From contig JAMYGW020000005.1 in the NCBI GenBank assembly GCA_025617375.2, forward strand, positions 930,001-994,000: 64,000 bases of DNA. The letters are read 5' to 3'. Of the stretch, positions 55,782 through 64,000 are shown in pieces. The translations under genes were made by a program, and so were the position numbers. Source of the DNA: Acarospora socialis. Its lineage: Eukaryota > Ascomycota > Lecanoromycetes > Acarosporales > Acarosporaceae. The first letter of the stretch is position 1, and each line of letters opens with the position of its first letter. Below the pieces are notes generated by a model. It saw nothing but the letters and a program-made list of their open reading frames with translations, did not search any database and had not been told where the DNA came from.

Positions 55782-56501
55782 GGTTCATTGAGTGGTCTGT
55801 TGGGGAAGAAGGTTTCATGGACGACGTGAGTTTTGAGACGGATTGAAGCAGTGTTGGAGTAGGGGTTGTTCCTGCTAGGTCGGATAGGTTAGCAGTGCGG
55901 AGTGCGGCAATTCCTGCGTTCGGGTAGTTATGAGAGTGGGAACGTTGACTGGCCGGTGTGGTATATATGTGCAAAGAGAGGTGTAATCTCACAAATGGGA
56001 ACGCCAACAACAGGGACGACGAGGTCATATGACCATCTATAATGATGATATCTTGGGAGCTCCAGCTCGGCTTTTCTAACCTCTAACTCTGGTTGTATGA
56101 CTGTAGGTACAAAGATGGAATGGTTCCGACGGTACTCAAGTATACCTTTGGGAGGTGCCGCTTGTCGTACGCTCCACGATGGCAGTGTAGAGATTCCATG
56201 TGGGTACTGAATCATAAGTGTGCTGATAACTTGACCGTAATTGCAAAGAGTGCCTTATGCAGTATCATGACACCGGTATTGGTACCGTCTCTAACCCTGA
56301 CAATCAGGGTTGACGGATGGCCGGGGCGGTCTCGGGAACCTCTTAGCCCTTGGAATAGAGGCTTGGAGGTTCGTTCGATCCATTTTCGCTAGGAGAAACA
56401 AGGACCATCCCTTTAGTTGTTGTGAAGGAGCTGGGTAGTTCGTGTTTGGTAGTTCTCGGTTCTTCGGTGCAGAATTGCTCGACCATCGCCGAGAGCATCA
56501 T
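55782..56501. other. Convergent intergenic region
   Basis: About 720 bp between the 3' ends of the F-box gene (+) and the THOC5-family gene (-). No gene was seen. Confidence 0.5.
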
Positions 56502-57250
56502 CTAGTATTCCTTCTCAAACGTCTTCTGAATCGGTTTGGCGGCCTGCAACTTGTCAGCCATCTCCTGTACCACGGTGCGCGCAAAAACACTCACATCAAT
56601 AAACTTCTCCAGATCCAGATCCAGATTCGCCAAATCATCCTTCCGCTTCTTATTATCCGCAATGAGCACCTGCTTCTTCTTCAACAAACCCTGCCTCGCC
56701 TGCTCCAGCGCCTCCCGCTCCGCATGCTCGTGATTGATCCGCGCTGTCATCAGGCTCGTCTCGTCGTCTTCGGCGTGCTCGGGATGCTGTTGCAGGAACT
56801 CCTCGACGGGGATCAAGGGGAGTTGTTGATACTTGTGGCTGAACCCAGAAACATAAGCATCGAAACACAGCTTGACTATCGGGGTGACACCCACTCGTAA
56901 GATTCGCAGGCGTGGATCTCGCCTCTCAGATGCCGTTGCTCGTAGTACAGGTTCTGCAGATGTAGATGGAGCCTATCGATCTCGTGGCGCGCTTCGGCGG
57001 TGGCTTGCTTTGTCTGCCTGACGCCGAGGATGGCATCACGATTGAGACCCCGTAGTTGAGCCAGGTAGGTGAAGAGGAGCTTCTGCTGTTTGGATAGCTG
57101 GAGTCGGATGTCGTTTGGAAGGGAGGTATCGGGAGAGGTGGGATGGGCTTCGACGAGATCTAAGAGGTTCATGCATTGCTGGCGCGTGAGAATAGAGGTT
57201 TCGAGGACGGACCGGAGGAAGGGTTCGGTTACGATGTCGGTGATGGTCAT
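56502..57250 (-). CDS. THO complex subunit 5 (Fms-interacting protein) family
   Basis: Three exons (57250-56895, 56838-56595, 56543-56502) with introns of 56 and 51 nt give 213 residues. Seen: MTITDIVTEPFLRSVLETS, a helical region ending in LQNLYYEQRHLRGEIHACES, then after the first splice YDHKYQQLPLIPVEEFLQQH, a long coiled coil with KKKQVLIADNKKRKDDLANL, and after the second splice DAAKPIQKTFEKEY. These match the N-terminal half of THOC5, a component of the THO/TREX mRNA-export complex in the nucleus; the fungal protein is much shorter than the animal one, as is usual in filamentous fungi. The second intron is stop-free and a multiple of three, with GTGAGT and GGCTGACAAGTTGCAG signals. The upstream codons before 57250 lack an ATG. 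Confidence 0.85.
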
Positions 57251-57734
57251 GTTTGCTGTCAGAAGTGTTGATCGCAAGGCGGACTTGGGACTGGGTACGA
57301 AGGTACCACCAGGAGGCCATGTAGGTTGGTGCTGATTGGCTGAAAGCTGTATCTCAGGGACCCTCCCGTAAGCGGCTTGGCGCTCATCACGATTCCTCTA
57401 CCAGCCTTGCTTACCTTGGTCATAGAACTCTCACTCATCAAGGCAGGGTCTGTGTGAAACTTGCGCGTTAGACATTGAAGTCGCGCGACTGAAAACACCG
57501 GCAATTGTCCCTAATTCCGGAGGATCAAGCGGTGACTCGCAGAGGACCCCTCTTCTGTACAATTTCTACGGCACTTAACGAGGCCGATAATTCGTTACTG
57601 ATACACCGACCTCCGAATTCATCGCGTTACCAACCCGCTTCCAATTGCATTGCCACGAGTCCACGACGGGTACGACCTACCTCCGCCCTCTCCCACGCTA
57701 CGCAACGCAACTCCTCCAGATACAATCCGCAAGC
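57251..57734. other. Divergent promoter region, THOC5-family gene and SHR3
   Basis: About 480 bp between two divergent start codons. It should carry both promoters. No gene was seen. Confidence 0.5.
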
Positions 57735-58487
57735 ATGGCGTGGGGAAACGGGCAATTCGCGACCTTCCTCATCCTCTGCCGTAAGCACTTCCTCCACACC
57801 CATCCTGCTCCCTCCCCTCTTTCAAACAAAAAATACACCAACTAACCCCATCATGTCCCTCTTCCAGCAACCTCCTTCTTCCTCGGCATCCTCTTCTCCC
57901 TCTTTCCCTACGACTACCCCATCCTCTGGACCTCCCTCCCCGCGCCCGAAACCTACTTCAGCCAGCTGGAAACGCACCTGCGCTTCCTGCACGCCTCGCC
58001 CCCGCTGATCCCGCGCATCCTGCACATCGTCATCGCCGTCGGCCTGCTGGGCTTCATCCTCAAACTCTACCGGCCCTCCGAGTCCAACATGCTGTTCGAC
58101 GGCGCCAGCCTGGTGCTGTACATGTGCGGCATTATAGTGTACATCACCAATATCGTCAAGGGCCTGCGCGTCGTGCAGGCGGGCACGTACGGCGTCGTGG
58201 AGCTGGTGGAGGGCGAGGCGGCGGTCGGGAGCGGGGTGGGCGAGGGCGAGGGGGAGGCAATTGGCAGGGAGGATAGTTTGCGGGTGCTCGCGGCGAGTAA
58301 TACGATTCTGGCGTTGGTGTTGGTTGGCGTGCTGGTGCTGCAGTCGGGCCAGTGGTATGCGGATCGGAAGGAGGCGCAGGAGACGGAGAGGTTGGCGAGG
58401 GAGAAGGGCGTGGGGGGCGCTGGCGGAGGGGGTGCGGGCAGGAATAATGCGTCGCATAGGGCGCCGGTCGCGAAGAAGAAGCAGTGA
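57735..58487 (+). CDS. SHR3: ER membrane packaging chaperone for amino-acid permeases, Shr3
   Basis: Two exons (57735-57780 and 57868-58487) around an 87-nt intron (GTAAGC, CTAACC, CTTCCAG) give 221 residues. Seen: MAWGNGQFATFLILC, then TSFFLGILFSLFPYDYPILW after the splice, FLHASPPLIPRILHIVIAVG, LYRPSESNMLFDGASLVLYM with CGIIVYITNIVKGLRVVQAG, a last hydrophobic segment (ILALVLVGVLVLQSG) and a basic Gly-rich tail ending KKKQ, compatible with an ER-retrieval dilysine-like signal. Family knowledge: Shr3 has four membrane spans and folds or packages amino-acid permeases for exit from the ER. The tiny first exon is supported by the joined, strongly conserved N-terminal membrane segment. Confidence 0.92.
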
Positions 58488-60140
58488 TGAGAGCAGTTGA
58501 GCGTCTTGTGCGTGCTGTCGTTCGTCGCGGCTGGTAACCGCGTATTTGAGAAGGGGAGATTTCCGTGCTATATGTGATACGCAATACCATCTCACAATAC
58601 GACCAGTCAACATGTCTCTTACCCTTTCTCTAATCTAAGAGGCGTCACCGGTCTTTCCATTTCGGAAAACTTCTACCAATAAAATAAATAGTTAGTCCGT
58701 TGTGCCTGACGGTTTCTAATCTAATGGCATAACCACTGCCATCCGTAAGGATATAGATTGAACTATAGACGCTTGCGGTACACGGAGTTGTCAGTGATGG
58801 AAGCCACAGCAATAGAGTACAACGGGCTTCGAAGGACGTGGCGGTCGACAGGTCTGGGTTCAGAAACGGTTACCGGAGTGTGGCGGTTGGTGGAAGTTCG
58901 GATACGATGAGAGCACAGGCTTTACAGCGTGATGGATACCTCGGACCCAGAATCTCTGGTCTTCTGTTGCTTGGTGATTGACGAGGAACTGCGTCTGGAG
59001 AACTAGAAGGTTTGAGGAAGGGGTTATTTTCATCCTTAGTATTGTCAAGCGGTGTGATAAGATGTACAGTGCGGTGGCTAAGGGCGGGTGTCCGTTGTGT
59101 GGCGGTGCTGGTGAAGAAGATGGTAATCATGATGGTAATGTCGGCGCCGTCCAGTGGTGGAGAGGTTCAACTGGCCGAGCAACTGGTGTTAATCGTACTA
59201 TCGAAAGAACAAACCACGCCTGAGTCAGTGATCGGATTGCGATTTTGACCAGCGGAAAGGAGTGCATCATATCATCGACGTCGGGGGCGCTGGGACGATC
59301 GAACAGTTGTCTGAGCGTTGATTTTGGAGGAATTAGTGACGGTTATTGGGACCTGACGCTGATACTAAGAGAACGTCTTGTTGCTGCGTTGCGATCGAGG
59401 GAAAATCCTATCCTTTCGTGAGCTTTGGTCTGTAGGCCTGGCTTGGTTCATTGGCCAGCTAAAGACATTACTGGATTGATCAGTGTCATGTCTGAGGGAG
59501 TCTTTCGGTTGGGTAGCTCTCATGATCTAGACCCGGTTGTCAAAGTCGTTGGAAAGATGCAGATCAAGCTGAAATACTTCTGAGCTAGGATCGGTAAATC
59601 GCTGTCAAATCCAGACTCTGAGCCCGCCCATGGAGTCCGCCGAGGTACGTGTTCGTAATGTATGCGACAGAACCTCTCCTTAACAGTCAAAAAAAAGGAA
59701 CAATATAAATCGCCAGATAGACGCAAAGACTCAGTCCCAGGTGTGCTAATTGAAAATCAAATAAGGCTAGCCTAAGAAAAGAAAGGAAATCAAGGAGATG
59801 AGCTCCGGGCTTGCTTTGGGAAGCAAGTGTCCAAATCCAACGTAAGTCCGACTCCCTTGGGAAGTGTTCTGACCACCCTTGTGAGCACTGCGTCCTCATT
59901 GGATGGCCGTATGGTCAGAAAGCCTTTGGTACGGTGTCCTTCAGATTCAGGGATTGAAAGATGTTGTTGACCTGTGGGATCCTCGGCGATCCATTGGAGT
60001 GATCTCTGAAAAGAGGGTCCTTGAGTTGCTCATCCTGCAAACGGAGCTAGCTAATGAGACGGTATTCCGAATAGCTATCATATTTGTAAGAAAACGTTGC
60101 CATGGTTAGTATGAAGCAATTTAGCGGACGCTACTCACGT
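58488..60140. other. Convergent intergenic region, about 1.65 kb
   Basis: This lies between the 3' ends of SHR3 (+) and the unrecognised gene (-). Only short frames without family resemblance occur. Confidence 0.45.
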
Positions 60141-61435
60141 TCAAGTAGCAAATCCCTGATGGCTTCGTCTACTGTGAATAAGCCTCTCGGTGTGAACATA
60201 TAAATGATCGAGAAATTCCATAGCGGCCGCATCTTTGAGGATCTTGGTGACCTGTATACCAGCTGAGATAAGCTGCAGTACATTTCTGTCGTCTTTCAAC
60301 GGGCGCGACTGATGCTTAGCAGCATGACGCATTTCCAAAGAGTTTTCCAAAACGGTAACTAATTGTTTGATCTGGCTGTTATAAAGAACGCGAGCAGGAA
60401 TCCGTCTTTTGGTGGCCAGTCTTTTCAGGAGATAAACCCATTCGGTCCATTCGCGGTCTTGCGGAGTCCTCACCGGTCTCTTGTCCGACTCCAGTGGGAT
60501 AGGAAATTGGTACTTTGCAACAAAATCAAATGCACATTGCGACAGACGATCATTCACCTGAGCCAAGATGTTATCTTGCTCCTGGACCAGCAAGTTGGTT
60601 GGCAGGTGTGGAAGCTCCCTTTCCTGTGCCGCCACGGTCTCAGCAGAGAGTCTGTCCAACAGTTGATGCGGCCCATCGAACTCGTCCCGATTAGACGGTC
60701 GCCTTTGCGAATGTGACTTCGCTTGGCTTTTCAGCCTGGCCCCTTGACGCGGCAATGCAGACTCGCCAATGAAATCCGGTGACGCTGGAGAAGTCGGTGA
60801 GTCTTGCTCCCAGGCGTAACTGTCAGGAGAATCTCTCAACTTGGGATCCCAGTCCTGGTACGGCTGTATGGGGAAAGATCCAGGAGCTGGTCCAATGGGT
60901 CCAGCTGTGGCGGATAAGGCGCCTGAGGGAAATCCACTGTAATACATTGTAGGATCGGACGATGCCCGACCGTCAGGACAATATCCTCTTGACAGGGTAG
61001 GACTACCCGCTAGATCAGTCCGAGCAGCGGAAGAGAGAGTCCTCGGCCCAAATGAAGGTCCAGTGGAAGTATATGGAATGGCGGAATTAGGTAACCCATG
61101 GAAACTACCTGGTATGGTACTGCCGCATGGTTATGCTTAGCTCAAATAATGGGATGAACATCAGAACAGGTGGCACTACCTTTGTGGGATAGGAGCAAAG
61201 CTCAAAGAGCCTGAGCTTCCAGTAGTCTGTGGTATGTATAAAGGCGCCCCAGCGAACGCCACGCTTGGAAACCTGTCAGTATCCTGACAGAATAGCCCCT
61301 GAAGACGAGGGCAAGTGACGTATCTGACCTTCTTGACGAAGATGCGCTTCCTGGAATGGTCGTACGCGGATATTGGTCGCGTTCAGGACCTGCTCTTCCC
61401 CGTGCATCCGGACGGTATGGTTCCCTATGAGACAT
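60141..61435 (-). CDS. Conserved-looking fungal protein of unknown function
   Basis: Proposed exons 61435-61329, 61272-61180 and 61119-60141 give 392 residues; all joins keep one frame. The second intron (60 nt, GTAGTG...GGCAG) is reasonable; the first (56 nt, donor GTCAGA) is weak, so the N-terminus is uncertain. Seen: a disordered Ser/Pro/Gly-rich N-terminal half, then a helical C-terminal half with ELPHLPTNLLVQEQDNILAQ, VNDRLSQCAFDFVAKYQFPI, REWTEWVYLLKRLATKRRIP, and RHAAKHQSRPLKDDRNVLQL ending in LDHLYVHTERLI. I believe the C-terminal half is conserved in filamentous ascomycetes but know no function. No membrane segment or signal is seen. Confidence 0.7.
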
Positions 61436-62848
61436 CCTAAAAGGCGGGAGCACGGTTGTGTTGGAAAAGATACATAGATCTTCGGACTGATATGGTTACA
61501 GAAAGTAGAAAACAGCGCTGGGACGGCTTTGAAAGGATCAAAACCAGCTGGGATAATCAAGTAGAAGAATGGATATGGCCTTCACTCCAAGTCCGGGTCC
61601 GTGGATATGAAGAACGTCAAGCGTTACTGCTGTAGTATGATTGAAAAGGGAAGTCGTAATGACAGCAGGGCGTCATGGTTACAAAAAGCGGAGAAATGCT
61701 TGACCTTTAAACGAAAAATAGTAGCCAAGGTGCTGACAGCATCTTGTGGTGGCAAATGTATGCTTCATTCTGGAATATCGATCTTCGAGAAAACAAAGTC
61801 TTGACCGCACGCGTGGGCTTGCACCAGTGCAGATGGCACGGCCATCGAACAGGGCGTCCGAGGGGACACTACGGGCTAAAGACTTGACGTTTGCCGGGGC
61901 TGGAGCTCGCATTGGCCAATGCTAAAGGAGAAGACCCTTTCCTGACATACGACCGTCGGAGATTCTGACGCTGGAGTCATGCTTCGATCCTCGACATTAC
62001 AGCTGGAGATGCAACGGTATGCATCATTACGCACCGTCCTCTCCGGAGTGGTTGCAGCCAGTGGTGCGGAACGACGTCAGGTTAGTAGCCGGATTCTTGT
62101 CGGCCTTGGATTGGGCAGCTATGGGGCGCTGATGATCGACACTCATCCAGGGTGGAAATCCATTCCAACGCATCCGGTGTCTGTGTGAAGGCAGCGTCTC
62201 TGGAAACACATGCGACCCTCAAGGTTAATCTCTAGAGGTTGGCGTAGGTGAGTGAAGGTTCCCTTCACGGAAAGATCTACAATCCTTCTCAGGGTTAAGT
62301 ACCGGTGTGTCCTTTTCTAAGGCGAGTTTGCACCCAACAACCGCTGGAATGGGCTCCTGGCGGTAGAATACGACCCTGAACTGCCTGCGCGGCAGCTGGC
62401 TAGCTCGGAAGTTCAGAGTTGAGACGGATGTTGTTGAGGCTTCAAGTGTAGATCTTCACCTTCTTGGGTCTGCCAACTCAGGGCGGCCAGTCCTGACAGG
62501 ACTGGCATCGTTGCACACATGACTCTGGAATCATTGGGTATCGTTGCGGGCTGAAGACGCCCGATGGACGAGACCACAATAATATTCCGTCGCATTTACC
62601 CTTGTTGGGGTTCAAGCGTTAATCGAGCATGAAGCCCCAACTTTTTAACATTTACTCGTGCTCGTACGTACGTACGTTTCTTACCGAAGGTGACCTCACT
62701 TCGCATTGGCTTAGTCAGACAAATTGTGTCGGAGATTGCTGGTTACCTACTCCCTCAGAGTCTGATCTATGTACACCGATTCGAACTCATATACATCGAG
62801 TGAGAGCACCAGTCAACACTTGCGCTAGTATCATCACTCCGGAAATCA
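61436..62848. other. Intergenic region, about 1.4 kb
   Basis: This lies between the start of the unknown gene (-) and the stop of the PAQR gene (-). No gene was seen. A short CGTA repeat lies near 62654-62668. Confidence 0.45.
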
Positions 62849-64000
62849 TTAAAACATGTGACACTCCTCCTGAGCCCGCTGAAAAGCTCCGGAAAAGAAG
62901 TCTTGCATAGCAAAATAATGGAAGAGAATGCCACCCAAGACGGCCAGATGCCATATGTTATGGCTCCCACCAATGTAGTCGAACCAACCAGGGCACCACC
63001 TCTCAGGTATCTGCGCCGCATAGATGAGTGCCCCAACCAGATAGACAGACACGCTCTTCATAACCGGGGCGTAGAAGTAGTACGACCATTCGGGTCCTCG
63101 ACTCAGGTTGAGCTGAATGACTGGTGCGAACCCCGTCGCGCCAAGCGCTACATAGAAGGCGACACGAGCCCAGTTCATATCTGCGCGGTTGAAGGTTGGA
63201 TGCCACGGAAGGATGACGCCACCAATACCGAGTGTTGCTGTGCACACGATATATGTCCACCGGCTGACAGGTTCACAGTAGAAGGCAGTGTACTCCGTTG
63301 TCATGATCGACGCTGCGATGAGAAGAGATATTCCCGTATAATCCACGCACGCGAATCGCTCCATGAGGTTTTGCTCGGCGATACTATTCATCGTGTGCCA
63401 TAGCGTACTGCAGACGAGGCATTTGCAAGCCGCAAAGAAGAACACCGCCGCGATGAAGACGTCGGCTTTGGTGGATAAGGAAAAGTTGACGGATGTCGGA
63501 TAGAAGTAAAAGGCGATGGACAAGACGATAATCAAGCCTATGGCATGAGACCAGATGTTGACAAGTTCGTTGGAAACATTGAACGCCGAGCGGACGCAAT
63601 CGATCTTTGACTCGGTGAATCGATAGCCTTTGACGATATGTGGATTGACTCGCCATGGATGAGGGAGGTCTTCATATCGGATCAAGCCATGCTCTTGTGC
63701 TCTTTTGACGGCGTTCTCAATACTTTCCGTCAGTGTCTCTTTCGCCCTTCGTGCCACCTCAAAGCCCTCGTCAACGACTTCCTTTGCTTTCTCTATCCCT
63801 TCATCCACCCGTCGCCTCCCTTTATCTATAACTCCCGAAAGTCCGCTATCCCGTATATCATGTGCTTTGGCTTCAAAATCGGCCAGTATCCCCTCCATCA
63901 GCTTCATACTTGCTTGAGCCTTGGCTTCTAAGCTTTCCCTAGTCGTTAAAACGTCGTTGTATCGTCCTTCTAAGGTCTCCACCAGAACCTTCGCCCTGCG
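62849..64000 (-). CDS. IZH3: Izh3-type PAQR (adiponectin receptor/hemolysin III family) membrane protein, 5' partial
   Basis: The frame runs off the window at 64000; the visible 383 codons are the C-terminal part (the first in-window methionine-like codon is a GTG, not a start). Seen: a soluble helical region with repeated Glu/Lys/Arg (VDEGIEKAKEVVDEGFEVAR), then HGLIRYEDLPHPWRVNPHI leading into seven hydrophobic segments, with the PAQR metal-site residues SxxxH in CSTLWHTMNS, Asp in CVDYTGISLLIAAS, and HxxxH in SHNIWHLAVLGG. Family knowledge: fungal Izh proteins influence zinc and sterol homeostasis; the long N-terminal extension is typical of Izh3. The site predicts a zinc-dependent intramembrane hydrolase. 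The missing 5' end must be looked for beyond the window. Confidence 0.88.
   Translation of the reverse strand, partial: RRAKVLVETLEGRYNDVLTTRESLEAKAQASMKLMEGILADFEAKAHDIRDSGLSGVIDKGRRRVDEGIEKAKEVVDEGFEVARRAKETLTESIENAVKRAQEHGLIRYEDLPHPWRVNPHIVKGYRFTESKIDCVRSAFNVSNELVNIWSHAIGLIIVLSIAFYFYPTSVNFSLSTKADVFIAAVFFFAACKCLVCSTLWHTMNSIAEQNLMERFACVDYTGISLLIAASIMTTEYTAFYCEPVSRWTYIVCTATLGIGGVILPWHPTFNRADMNWARVAFYVALGATGFAPVIQLNLSRGPEWSYYFYAPVMKSVSVYLVGALIYAAQIPERWCPGWFDYIGGSHNIWHLAVLGGILFHYFAMQDFFSGAFQRAQEECHMF

Noticed and set aside
62654-62668. CGTA tetranucleotide repeat
   Set aside because: Only three to four units; too short to be notable.

Overview
The window looks like nuclear DNA of a filamentous ascomycete (Pezizomycotina; class not decidable, Dothideomycetes or Eurotiomycetes would fit). 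Genes carry short spliceosomal introns, mostly 48-106 nt, with GT-AG ends and CTAAC/CTGAC-type branch sites close to the acceptor. The gene content is typical eukaryotic and fungal: TFIIH, diphthamide synthesis, autophagy kinase, dolichol kinase, Msn2-type zinc-finger factor, Shr3 chaperone, and a cysteine-rich secreted protein with hydrophobin-like features. No prokaryotic or viral genes, CRISPR arrays, rRNA, or intact transposons were seen.

Layout. 0.2-6.1 kb: tfb3 (+) converging on a Ppc89/Cep57-type spindle-pole-body protein (-). 8.0-12.7 kb: a large F-box/zinc-cluster protein (-) and DPH2 (-). 12.7-23.2 kb: a gene-poor accessory stretch with a three-exon secreted Cys-rich protein (-), a 127-bp tandem duplication upstream of it, a small membrane/helical protein (+), a maleylacetate-reductase-type dehydrogenase (-), then over 5 kb with no convincing gene. 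23.2-36.9 kb: four + strand genes: MSN2-type regulator, DPH6, SEC59, ATG1. 37.9-47.7 kb: APE2-type M1 aminopeptidase, two poorly characterised genes and a large conserved fungal protein, all -. 50.3-54.3 kb: secreted acid-sphingomyelinase-like phosphodiesterase and a MARVEL-type membrane protein (-). 55.0-58.5 kb: an apparently frameshifted F-box gene (+), a THOC5-family gene (-), SHR3 (+). 60.1-64.0 kb: an unrecognised gene (-) and the 3' part of an Izh3/PAQR receptor (-) that runs off the window edge.

How the genes relate: most are independent housekeeping genes and no biosynthetic cluster is evident. Two genes of the diphthamide pathway (DPH2 and DPH6) lie about 13 kb apart. SHR3, SEC59, the sphingomyelinase homologue and the MARVEL protein concern the secretory system and membranes; ATG1 and the MSN2-type factor concern stress and starvation. 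Gene models were built by hand from reading-frame continuity, splice signals and family resemblance; exon boundaries are inferences. I did not find a convincing undescribed system; the most notable points are four stop-free introns whose lengths are multiples of three, a single-base frameshift in an F-box gene, a hydrophobin-like gene with only six cysteines, and the repeats around it.
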